A stretch of 13,898 bases of DNA from Pseudomonadaceae bacterium UBA836 (lineage in GTDB: Bacteria; Pseudomonadota; Gammaproteobacteria; Pseudomonadales; Pseudomonadaceae): positions 1 through 13,898 of the forward strand of contig DBHE01000119.1 in assembly GCA_002296055.1 (NCBI GenBank). Reading direction: 5' to 3'. Below the pieces are notes generated by a model that made no database searches, was not told the origin of the DNA, and was given only the letters and a program-made list of their open reading frames with translations. Below, piece after piece: positions 5,996 to 13,898 of the stretch (position 1 is the stretch's first letter; every line of letters begins with the position of its first letter). The translations under genes were made by a program, and so were the position numbers.

Positions 5996-8053
5996 TTCCT
6001 CCACAGGCGTCCAGCCTGGGTCGGGCGTAAAGCGCGGTCCCTGGCTTTCGCTCAAGTCTTGCAGGCGGGTAATCAGCGCGGCGTGCCCGCAGCTGCGGGC
6101 ATAGCGCAGTGGGCCGCCGCGAAAGGCCGGAAAGTGGCCCGACAGCGTGAGGGTTGCATCCAGCAGCTCGTCGTCGGCTACGATGCCTTGGCGACAGGCG
6201 CGCACTGCACTGTTGAGCAGTACCAGCAGCATCCGGTCTCCCTCCTCGGCTGGCAGGCGTGCAGGTTTGCGCCCTGGCAGTGCCCAGCGTCTTGGCTGGC
6301 GCGGGCGGATACGCTCGCGTCCTTGCTCTACCCAGTTGCGCAGCAGGGCCGGCGGCTCTGCCAGCGGGGTGTCGCGTTCCGCGTGCAACTGGTTAAACAG
6401 GTGCAGGCTGTCCGCCAACCCCCAGTCATCCAGCAACGCCAGCGGTCCTTTGCTGAAACCAAAATCCAGCGCGGCCTGATCAATGGCACTGGCCTCATGG
6501 CCTTCTTCCAGCAGCAGCAGGGCTTCCAGCAGCATGGGGGCCAATACTCGGCGCAGTAGCAAACCGGGCTGGCTGCTCACCGGCACCGGCAGGCAGGCCA
6601 GTTGCCCCAGCAGTTGCCGTGCGTGCTGCTGGCTGATGGTGCGCCCGGTGCTGTGGCTGGCCAGCTCAGCCAATGTGCCGCGCTGCACCGGCCCGGCAAA
6701 ACGTACACCCAGCAGGCGGCCAGCGTCGCCAAGGGCGCTACGCAATGGCTCTAAAGCGTCGTGCAGGCTGAGCAGCAGGGCTTGCGGCCGCATGCGCGGC
6801 TCCAGCCGAGCCAGTGCGGCGCGGCGTGTTTCAAGATCTCCGGTTTGCGCGTCGATCAGCGCGTCGGCCTGGGCGACGCCATGGTGGTCGGGGTCAAAGA
6901 TCAAGTGATCCAGCGCTGCCTGTAGGTCTGTGGTACCGGCTAGGTGGCGGATACAGCGGCTCATCGCTTGCTGGTCACCGATGCTTACGCGTAACCCGCG
7001 TTGGGCTGCAAGTCCCGCCAGTTCCACGCCCACCTGGCTGTCGCCGAGCAGGTGCACATGGCTGGCCCGGCGTCTCGGGTCGGCTGCCCCCTGCGCTTTC
7101 AGGCGCTGACGCAGGAAGAACAGCTGAATCAGATTGCCGGTGGTGCTGCTGGCCAGCAGGCGAGCAAAGGAGTAAATCTCACGATGCAGCATCAGGTCCG
7201 GTTTACCGCCATGGCGGCGCCAGAGGTCGATGAGGGCGCTGGGAGCGGGGTAGTGGGCCGGGTCCACCAGTGCGTCGGCGCGTCGCTGCAGGCCCATGGC
7301 GGCCAGGCGGCGCACCCAGTCCAGGCGATAGGGACGAGCGCGCAGGTTGCGACGCTGCAGGGTCAGGCGGCCGTTGACGGCATCGTCGATTAGCGCCGGC
7401 AGGGCATGTTCCGGCGCCACGCTGTCCAGCAGCCCGGCCTGCGCCGCCGCATCGGCCTTGAGTGGCTTACCGCTGAGCATCATGCGCATGGCCAGCAGCG
7501 GATCAACCAGATCTGGCAGGCGCGCGGTGGCGCCCAGGCCCGGATGCAGGCCAACCAGAATCTCTGGCAGGCCCAGACGCGCATCCGGTGCGGCCAGGCG
7601 CATGTCACAGCACAGGGCCAGCTCCAGGCCGCCGCCAAGGGTGTCGCCATGCACCACGGCCAGCGTCGGACAGGGTAGGTCAATCAGTTGCTGGGCCAGC
7701 AGGTGCGCGTCCACCAGCTGGCGCACCGCGTCGGCTTCGTTGTCGACAGCGGCAAAGTCGTGCAGGTCCGCACCCAGGCAGAAACTTGCAGGTTTGGCCG
7801 AGCGCAGCACCAGGGCACGGGGCATTTCACGCCGCAGGCTGGCCAGTACATCACCGAGTTCACGTAGTGCGGCGCCACCCAGCAGGTTGGCCGATTGTCC
7901 TTGCTGGTCGAACAGCAACCAGGCGACATCGCTGTCGTCGCGGCGCAGGCGCCAGTGCTGCCACGGGCCCTCGTTGGGCTGTTCCAGGTCTTGCTGGCGA
8001 AAAGGGCCGTAGCAACGTTCGCGCTGCAGCAGGTCATCGAGTGCGTCCATCAT
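5975..8053 (-). CDS. FadJ-like enoyl-CoA hydratase/3-hydroxyacyl-CoA dehydrogenase with a degenerate dehydrogenase half
   Basis: This 692-residue protein has the full layout of a trifunctional-enzyme alpha subunit. The hydratase half (about 35-310) is intact: oxyanion segment FCLGAD (91-96), LGGGLE with catalytic Glu144, and GLPE with catalytic Glu164. In the dehydrogenase half (about 330-680) the hallmarks have gone. The NAD fingerprint GxGxxG reads GDSQVG (337-342), the NTSS motif reads LSLHDA (428-433), GxHFFNPV reads GVRFAGPV (449-456, catalytic His to Arg451 and Asn to Gly454), and FxxNR reads LLLRR. Surrounding landmarks such as LLEEG, IDQAALDFG, KGPLALLDDWGL and FPAFRGG remain, so the fold is probably kept. 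Inference: it may hydrate enoyl-CoA but should not oxidise 3-hydroxyacyl-CoA. The ATG sits in an ATGA overlap with the FadI-like gene, with AGGAGG seven bases upstream. Confidence 0.9.
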   Translation of the reverse strand: MMDALDDLLQRERCYGPFRQQDLEQPNEGPWQHWRLRRDDSDVAWLLFDQQGQSANLLGGAALRELGDVLASLRREMPRALVLRSAKPASFCLGADLHDFAAVDNEADAVRQLVDAHLLAQQLIDLPCPTLAVVHGDTLGGGLELALCCDMRLAAPDARLGLPEILVGLHPGLGATARLPDLVDPLLAMRMMLSGKPLKADAAAQAGLLDSVAPEHALPALIDDAVNGRLTLQRRNLRARPYRLDWVRRLAAMGLQRRADALVDPAHYPAPSALIDLWRRHGGKPDLMLHREIYSFARLLASSTTGNLIQLFFLRQRLKAQGAADPRRRASHVHLLGDSQVGVELAGLAAQRGLRVSIGDQQAMSRCIRHLAGTTDLQAALDHLIFDPDHHGVAQADALIDAQTGDLETRRAALARLEPRMRPQALLLSLHDALEPLRSALGDAGRLLGVRFAGPVQRGTLAELASHSTGRTISQQHARQLLGQLACLPVPVSSQPGLLLRRVLAPMLLEALLLLEEGHEASAIDQAALDFGFSKGPLALLDDWGLADSLHLFNQLHAERDTPLAEPPALLRNWVEQGRERIRPRQPRRWALPGRKPARLPAEEGDRMLLVLLNSAVRACRQGIVADDELLDATLTLSGHFPAFRGGPLRYARSCGHAALITRLQDLSESQGPRFTPDPGWTPVEESEAGQG

Positions 8054-9114
8054 GCCTGCACCTCCTCTGCACGGGTCAGCAGCCAGGCCTGGGCCTGATC
8101 AGTTGCTTGTTGTTCACACACCACCGCGCGGCCAAGGGCATGACGCTGCAGGGTATCGGCCTGTTGCAGCAGCTGCCGGCAGCCGCCGCTAACGGGCAGT
8201 GTGCCGAGTGCCAGGCTGCCGCCCAGCGGGTTCAGGCTGGTCGGGTCCAGGCGGCCCATGGGCTGCTCCAGCTCTAGTTGGCGCTCGCAAAAACGCGCAT
8301 CCTGCCAGGCCGCCAGGTTGGCGAGCAGTGCCAGCGCTGGCGTGTCGGGCAGCTCCCACAGGTCGATGTCATTCAGGCTAAGCTGCTGCGTCTGCAGCAG
8401 CCTGGTGCTGGCCAGCAGGGGCGCCAGGCTGGGGTAGTCCGCTGGGGCTCTGGCCTGTGTCTGGCTGCTGAGCAGGGCCAGCGGGCGCCGTTTGAGCCGC
8501 GCGCAGCCTTGGGCGGACGCCAGCAGCAGAGCGCAGGCGCCGCTGTCAGGCGTAGGCTGATCGGTGTCGTACACCTCGCCCTGACGGTCGAACAGGCTGA
8601 TGCGGTAGGGACTGAAGAGGCCGCTTTGCTCTGCTTCGCTATGACGCTGTCGGCAGGCCTGGGCGTAGGCTTGCGCGTCCTCATCGGCCAGCTCAAACAG
8701 CGCCGCCAGCCGCTTGGCTGATTCAATCAGAGCTGCGGCGCTGCTTTTGCTGGCGGCGTCGCTGGCGACAACCAGCACCAGGTCGGCATCGCCGCTGCGA
8801 ATCTGCTGGCTGGCCCGGGTAACCGCATCGAGCCCCAGTGAGCACTGTTGCAGCGGGGTGTGGCTGCTCAGGTGCAGGCGCTGGCGCACCCCATCTACTG
8901 GCTGACTGGCGCTGCTGGCCAGCACGATGCCGTCCAGCGCCCCTGCGCTCAGACCGCAGCGCAGTAGCAAGGCGTTGGCGCTTTGCACCGCCAGGTCCAG
9001 TGCACTGAAGCCAGCCTGCTCTCGGCTGGCGCTAGAAAGGCCGGGGCTGCGGTTGCCGGCTAGCAGGTAGGCGCCGGGCGGCAGGGTGACGGATGGGCTG
9101 TTCTGGCTGTCCAT
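8050..9114 (-). CDS. Degenerate FadI-like thiolase-fold protein
   Basis: The 354-residue protein is alignable by eye with FadI/beta-subunit thiolases. YLLAGNRSP stands for the first strand, FSALDL follows, QQCSLGLDAV carries the nucleophile position (Cys91), RSGDADLVLVV follows it, and LDPTSLNPLGGSLALG corresponds to the late NVLGGSIAYG strand. Three active-site elements are changed: NEAF/HEAF is PDTP (256-259), GHP is GTLP so the catalytic His is Thr305, and the C-terminal CxGGxG loop is CEQQATD (Cys333 kept, glycines gone). It is about 80 residues shorter than E. coli FadI (436), mainly in the loop domain. Normal thiolysis is therefore unlikely (inference). The ATG at 9114 gives a FadI-like N-terminus; an in-frame GTG at 9141 adds nine residues. 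Its stop overlaps the FadJ-like start by four bases, reproducing the fadI-fadJ order. Confidence 0.87.
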   Translation of the reverse strand: MDSQNSPSVTLPPGAYLLAGNRSPGLSSASREQAGFSALDLAVQSANALLLRCGLSAGALDGIVLASSASQPVDGVRQRLHLSSHTPLQQCSLGLDAVTRASQQIRSGDADLVLVVASDAASKSSAAALIESAKRLAALFELADEDAQAYAQACRQRHSEAEQSGLFSPYRISLFDRQGEVYDTDQPTPDSGACALLLASAQGCARLKRRPLALLSSQTQARAPADYPSLAPLLASTRLLQTQQLSLNDIDLWELPDTPALALLANLAAWQDARFCERQLELEQPMGRLDPTSLNPLGGSLALGTLPVSGGCRQLLQQADTLQRHALGRAVVCEQQATDQAQAWLLTRAEEVQA

Positions 9115-9147
9115 GCAGGGCTCGCAAAATTGAAGTGGCACGGGAGC

Positions 9148-9164
9148 GCACCTGCGGCAGGTGC
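9148..9164. promoter_or_regulatory. Perfect 8-bp inverted repeat upstream of the FadI-like gene
   Basis: GCACCTGC (9148-9155) and GCAGGTGC (9157-9164) form a perfect palindrome around one central base. It begins 34 bases upstream of the ATG at 9114 and 7 bases upstream of the alternative GTG at 9141. It could be a repressor operator or an RNA hairpin in the leader. It does not match the PsrA-type GAAAC/GTTTC pattern used for many Pseudomonas beta-oxidation genes. The regulator is unknown. Confidence 0.35.
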
Positions 9165-9221
9165 TGCGCAGGCTATGACCGGTGTGCGGGCGGTCAGTTC
9201 AACAGTGTAGGGCAGTGCAGG

Positions 9222-9261
9222 TGCTTGCGAGCAAGCAATGCAACGGCGCCGGGCGGCGCCG
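9222..9261 (-). terminator. Two adjacent hairpins after the acetyl-CoA acetyltransferase gene (candidate terminator)
   Basis: Downstream of the thiolase stop, the minus-strand transcript can form a 7-bp GC-only stem (CGGCGCC/GGCGCCG, 9244-9261, loop of four). Directly after it comes a second stem, TGCTTG/CAAGCA (9222-9237). Neither is followed by a clear U-run, so intrinsic termination is uncertain. Position between the canonical thiolase and the FadI-like gene suggests they may be separate transcription units. Confidence 0.4.
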
Positions 9262-9279
9262 CTGCAGGAAGGAGAGCTA

Positions 9280-10461
9280 TCAGTCGCGGGCCAGTGCCAG
9301 CGCTACGCCTTGGCCGCCGCCGATGCACAGGGTCGCCAGACCCTTCTTGGCGTCGCGGCGCAGCATCTCGTGCAGCAGGGTAACCAGCACGCGGCAGCCG
9401 GAGGCGCCAATCGGGTGGCCCAGGGCGATGGCGCCACCGTTGACGTTGACCTTGTCGGCGTCCCACTTGAGTTCCTTGCCGACGGCCAGCGCTTGTGCGG
9501 CAAAGGCTTCGTTGGCTTCGATCAGGTCCAGGTCGGATACCTGCCAGCCGGCCTTGGCCAGGCAGCGCTGGGTAGCCGAGACCGGGCCGATACCCATGAT
9601 CGCCGGATCAACGCCTGCGTTGGCGTAGGAAGCAACACGGGCCAGTACCGGCAGACCCAGTTCGGCGGCCTTGCTGGCGCTCATCATCAGCACCGCGGCG
9701 GCGCCGTCGTTGAGGCTGGAGGCATTCCCGGCGGTGACGCTGCCATCTTTCTTGAACGCCGGCTTGAGACGGCCCAGGCTGTCGGCAGTGGTGCCGGCGC
9801 GTGGTTGCTCGTCCTGGGTAATCAGCAGGGCATCACCCTTGCGTTGGGGGATGCTGACCGGGGTGATTTCCCGATCGAATACGCCGGCGTCGCGCGCAGC
9901 CACGGCCTTTTGCTGGGAGGCGGCGGCAAAGGCGTCCTGTTCTTCGCGGCTGATGCTGTACTTGTCGACCAGGTTCTCGGCAGTGATACCCATGTGGTAA
10001 TTGTTGAAGGCATCCCACAGGCCGTCCTGAATCATGGTGTCGATCATCTGCCCGTGGCCCATGCGTTGACCGGTGCGGGAGGTGGGGATTATGTGGGGCG
10101 ACAGGCTCATGGATTCTTGACCGCCGGCGATCATGACCTCGGCGTCGCCACAGCGAATGGCCTGGGCAGCCAGATGCAGTGCCTTGAGGCCGGAGCCGCA
10201 GACCTTGTTCAGAGTGAGTGCCGGAACGCTATGCGGCAGGCCCGCGTGGATGGCGGCTTGGCGAGCGGGGTTTTGGCCGCAGCCAGCGGTGAGTACCTGA
10301 CCGAAGATAACCTCGTCGACCGACGCCGGGTCAATTTTGGTTTCGTCCAGCAAGCGGCGGATGACGGTGGCGCCCAACTCGTGGGCGGGCACCTTGGCAA
10401 ACTGGCCCCCGAAACTGCCGATGGCGGTACGGGTGGCGGCGACAATCACGACCTCTTGCAT
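9280..10461 (-). CDS. Acetyl-CoA C-acetyltransferase (AtoB/PhaA-type thiolase)
   Basis: The 393-residue protein is a complete biosynthetic-type thiolase, condensing two acetyl-CoA to acetoacetyl-CoA or running in reverse. All catalytic elements are visible: nucleophile Cys88 in [12 protein letters not shown], the AGGQESMS loop, the NEAFA motif, His349 in [14 protein letters not shown], and Cys379 in LCIGGGQG. Numbering is almost the same as in the well-studied Zoogloea enzyme (Cys89, His348, Cys378). The start ATG has AGGAG seven bases upstream. It lies 117 bases downstream of acs on the same strand, which would link acetate activation to acetoacetyl-CoA formation for polyhydroxyalkanoate or short-chain acyl-CoA turnover; which of these applies cannot be told, as no phaB or CoA-transferase gene is present. 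It provides an intact comparison for the degenerate FadI-like protein next to it. Confidence 0.95.
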   Translation of the reverse strand: MQEVVIVAATRTAIGSFGGQFAKVPAHELGATVIRRLLDETKIDPASVDEVIFGQVLTAGCGQNPARQAAIHAGLPHSVPALTLNKVCGSGLKALHLAAQAIRCGDAEVMIAGGQESMSLSPHIIPTSRTGQRMGHGQMIDTMIQDGLWDAFNNYHMGITAENLVDKYSISREEQDAFAAASQQKAVAARDAGVFDREITPVSIPQRKGDALLITQDEQPRAGTTADSLGRLKPAFKKDGSVTAGNASSLNDGAAAVLMMSASKAAELGLPVLARVASYANAGVDPAIMGIGPVSATQRCLAKAGWQVSDLDLIEANEAFAAQALAVGKELKWDADKVNVNGGAIALGHPIGASGCRVLVTLLHEMLRRDAKKGLATLCIGGGQGVALALARD

Positions 10462-10481
10462 GAACAGACTCCTCTACACAG

Positions 10482-10499
10482 GCACTATTTTTCGAGTGC
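10482..10499. promoter_or_regulatory. Small inverted repeat GCACT-N8-AGTGC upstream of the thiolase
   Basis: GCACT (10482-10486) and AGTGC (10495-10499) flank an A/T-rich eight-base spacer 21-38 bases upstream of the thiolase ATG at 10461. It is shaped like a short operator in the promoter/leader zone, but five-base arms are easily found by chance and no regulator is recognised. Confidence 0.2.
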
Positions 10500-10541
10500 A
10501 CAAGCATAGAGGGGTGCTGTAGTCAGAACAAGCTGTCTCAG

Positions 10542-10571
10542 CCCTGCGACAGCCGGGCGGCCGTCGCAGGG
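10542..10571 (-). terminator. Strong hairpin immediately after acs (candidate terminator)
   Basis: CCCTGCGAC (10542-10550) and GTCGCAGGG (10563-10571) form a perfect 9-bp stem. The interior adds three more pairs (GCC/GGC, 10552-10554 with 10559-10561) around a GGGC loop after one mismatch. It begins seven bases after the acs stop codon. No U-run follows on the minus strand, so termination may be partial or Rho-assisted, or the hairpin may protect the 3' end of the mRNA. Confidence 0.55.
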
Positions 10572-10578
10572 GTGACAA

Positions 10579-12519
<1,941 letters not shown>

Positions 12520-12532
12520 GGGAATTCCCCTC

Positions 12533-12540
12533 TTGTTATT
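12533..12540 (-). promoter_or_regulatory. Crc/Hfq-type A-rich motif in the acs leader
   Basis: On the minus strand, AATAACAA lies directly before the GAGGGG ribosome-binding site of acs. It fits the AAnAAnAA (AAYAAYAA) element that Hfq with Crc binds near translation starts in Pseudomonas to repress use of less-preferred carbon sources. Acetate metabolism is a sensible target. The match and position are visible; binding is inferred. Confidence 0.5.
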
Positions 12541-12726
12541 GAATCAGGCAGTCTCTTGCCAGCCGGGTCTGGTGTGCTGCGGCAGAGTCCGGACCGGCGA
12601 GGGCACAGGGCGTTGCCGGTCAGTTTAGGTCATTTAGCGTCGGCCATTGGAGGGGGGCAAGACAACCCTTCTTTGGTATGAGAGGGGGCTGTCAAAACGG
12701 CGGTAGCGGAGGGGGCGTGCTGCAGT

Positions 12727-12746
12727 CAGCCGCTCAAGGGCGGCTG
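12727..12746 (-). terminator. Hairpin spanning the panC stop codon
   Basis: CAGCCGC (12727-12733) and GCGGCTG (12740-12746) form a perfect 7-bp stem around a six-base loop, with the panC TGA (12734-12736) in the loop. There is no U-run after it on the minus strand. It could be a weak terminator or a 3'-end stabiliser. The next ~185 bases up to the acs leader hold no gene that I can support and presumably contain the acs promoter. Confidence 0.4.
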
Positions 12747-13585
12747 AATTCGAGGTTGTCGATCAGGCGGGTCGTGCCCAGATAGGCGGCTGCCAGCACC
12801 ACCAGGTCGGTGCTGGCATCGTGTGCTGGTGCCAGGTTGGTGGCGTCACGCAGATCGAGGTAGTCCGGCCGCAGGCCAGCTTCGCTGAGCTGCTGGCTGG
12901 CTTCGTTGATAAGCTGGGCGTAGTCCGTGCGGCCGCCCTGCACGGCGCTGGCGATCTGTTGCAGAGTCTGCTGCAGACGCGGAGCAATGGCACGTTGCTC
13001 TGCGCTCAGGTAACCGTTGCGCGAGGATAGCGCCAAGCCGTCTTCGGCGCGCACGGTGGGGTGGCCCATGATCTGCACCGGCAGGCTGAGGTCCTGCGCC
13101 ATCTTGCGAATCACAGCCAGCTGCTGGTAGTCCTTCTGGCCGAACACCGCGACGTCTGGTCCAACAATGTTGAGCAATTTGCTGACCACGGTTGCCACGC
13201 CCTCAAAGTGCCCCGGGCGGCTGGCGCCGCACAGGCCTTCGGAGACCACGGGTACGCTGATGCGAGTGTGGCCGTCCATGCCATCGGGGTACATCTCGTT
13301 GGCATTGGGGGCAAATACCAGGTGGGCGCCTACTTCCAGCAGCTTTTTCTGGTCTTCGGCCAGGGTGCGCGGGTAGCTGTCCAGGTCTTCGCCGGGGCCA
13401 AATTGCATCGGGTTGACGAAGATGCTGACCACCACGTAATCGGTGCGCTGCAGGGCCTTTTCCACCAGTGCAACATGACCGGCGTGCAGGTTACCCATGG
13501 TGGGCACCAGACCAATGCGCTTGCCTTCCTGGCGGGCACGACCAACTGCAGCGCGCACTTGCGCAATGGTATGCAGGGTGTTCAT
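12734..13585 (-). CDS. panC: Pantothenate synthetase
   Basis: The 283-residue protein equals the E. coli PanC length. It joins pantoate and beta-alanine with ATP through a pantoyl-adenylate intermediate. The HIGH-like nucleotide-binding motif [10 protein letters not shown] is at 28-37 (His34 and His37), [18 protein letters not shown] follows at about 57-74, GQKDYQQ is at 149-155, and the KMSKS-equivalent SSRNGYLS is at 187-194. It starts four bases after panB on the same strand without a clear ribosome-binding site, so translation probably depends on coupling to panB. In P. aeruginosa panD follows panC; here it does not, so the aspartate decarboxylase that supplies beta-alanine must be encoded elsewhere or replaced. 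Confidence 0.97.
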   Translation of the reverse strand: MNTLHTIAQVRAAVGRARQEGKRIGLVPTMGNLHAGHVALVEKALQRTDYVVVSIFVNPMQFGPGEDLDSYPRTLAEDQKKLLEVGAHLVFAPNANEMYPDGMDGHTRISVPVVSEGLCGASRPGHFEGVATVVSKLLNIVGPDVAVFGQKDYQQLAVIRKMAQDLSLPVQIMGHPTVRAEDGLALSSRNGYLSAEQRAIAPRLQQTLQQIASAVQGGRTDYAQLINEASQQLSEAGLRPDYLDLRDATNLAPAHDASTDLVVLAAAYLGTTRLIDNLEFSRP

Positions 13586-13589
13586 GGGT

Positions 13590-13898
13590 TTAGAACTCGT
13601 GTTCGGCTGCTGGAAATTCGACCTTCTTGACCGCCTCGACGTAGGCGCGGATTGCCGCCGGAATGTCGGGCTGACCTGCCATGAAGTTTTTCACGAAGCG
13701 CGGTACGCGTCCACTGAGCGAGAGCCCCAGCATGTCGTGTACCACCAGTACCTGACCGTCGGTACCGCTGCCGGCACCAATGCCGATGACCGGCACCTTG
13801 ACCGCTGCGGTGATGGCGTTGGCCAGCGCCGGCGGCACGCATTCGAGCAGCAGCATGGCGGCGCCTGCCGCTTCCAGCGCCTTGGCGTCTTCGATCAT
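13590..13898 (-). CDS. panB: 3-methyl-2-oxobutanoate hydroxymethyltransferase (C-terminal 102 residues, partial)
   Basis: The open frame enters from the right edge and ends with TAA at 13590-13592. It encodes the C-terminal part of PanB, which adds a hydroxymethyl group from methylene-tetrahydrofolate to ketoisovalerate, the first committed step of pantothenate synthesis. The segment [12 protein letters not shown] contains the catalytic Glu (Glu181 in E. coli). [25 protein letters not shown] (split over strand and loop) is the conserved barrel end. VPRFVKNFM and IRAYVEAVK are the usual C-terminal helices. The Met at the window edge is internal to the protein, not its start. panC follows after four bases, forming a panBC operon. 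Confidence 0.96.
   Translation of the reverse strand: MIEDAKALEAAGAAMLLLECVPPALANAITAAVKVPVIGIGAGSGTDGQVLVVHDMLGLSLSGRVPRFVKNFMAGQPDIPAAIRAYVEAVKKVEFPAAEHEF

Noticed and set aside
6814..8277. Several plus-strand open frames opposite the FadJ-like gene
   Set aside because: They overlap each other and are antisense to a protein with clear family motifs; compositionally they are Arg/Ala/Gly-rich shadows.
8050..9114. FadI-like gene as a pseudogene
   Set aside because: The frame is uninterrupted, coupled by ATGA to the next gene, and keeps ordered thiolase-fold landmarks, so a functional but altered protein is more likely.
9238..10509. Long plus-strand open frame (about 423 codons) opposite the thiolase gene
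   Set aside because: It is antisense to a thiolase with every catalytic motif intact, resembles no known protein by eye, and is the usual artefact of GC-rich third codon positions.
12546..12565. Sigma-54-like TGGCA...TGC element upstream of acs
   Set aside because: The spacing between the GG and GC elements is one base short of the required value.
12667..12695. TTGACA (minus strand, 12690-12695) as a -35 box for acs
   Set aside because: The bases at the correct -10 distance read AGAAGG, which is not a plausible -10 element.

Overview
The window is a GC-rich chromosomal stretch that reads as Pseudomonadaceae. The best indications are the order panB-panC-acs, an Acs resembling the AcsB type of Pseudomonas, consistently GC-rich third codon positions, and an AAYAAYAA (Crc/Hfq-type) motif in the acs leader. 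From the sequence alone I would place it as Pseudomonas sensu lato, possibly a Halopseudomonas-like lineage, but the species is not determined. I see no mobile elements, tRNA, rRNA or CRISPR. No gene-free stretch exceeds 300 bases; the longest is about 214 bases between acs and panC.

Left part (1-5995). A membrane sterol-desaturase/fatty-acid-hydroxylase gene runs off the left edge on the minus strand. It is divergent from an AraC-family regulator. The 107-base gap between them carries two TTGAC repeats exactly 21 bases apart, a plausible operator. A plus-strand series follows: a CHASE-domain sensor histidine kinase with no adjacent response regulator, a YjbR/MmcQ-family protein 1 base after it, a GNAT acetyltransferase overlapping by 4 bases, a CPCC zinc-ribbon-like protein, an 18-codon hydrophobic mini-ORF overlapping (GTGA) a four-helix membrane protein, and a YiiM-like MOSC protein.

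Middle part (5975-10461, all minus). The most unusual element is a pair in fadI-fadJ order joined by an ATGA overlap. The first gene is a thiolase-like protein that keeps the nucleophilic Cys but has lost the catalytic His (GHP to GTL), the NEAF/HEAF motif, the C-terminal glycine loop, and much of the loop domain. The second is a FadJ-like protein whose enoyl-CoA hydratase half keeps both catalytic Glu residues, while its 3-hydroxyacyl-CoA dehydrogenase half has lost the GxGxxG fingerprint, the NTSS motif, the HFFNP motif and the FxxNR Asn. Both reading frames are intact, so this looks like a maintained, catalytically reduced trifunctional-enzyme pair rather than decay. It lies downstream of a fully canonical acetyl-CoA acetyltransferase gene.

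Right part (10579-13898, all minus). acs (acetate to acetyl-CoA) has a strong hairpin after its stop. It is preceded by panC and the 3' end of panB (pantothenate, hence CoA, synthesis). The panD and pgi genes that lie between panC and acsB in P. aeruginosa are absent here. The right two thirds of the window is thus centred on CoA and acyl-CoA chemistry: making the CoA precursor, charging acetate, condensing acetyl-CoA, and a divergent beta-oxidation-like complex.
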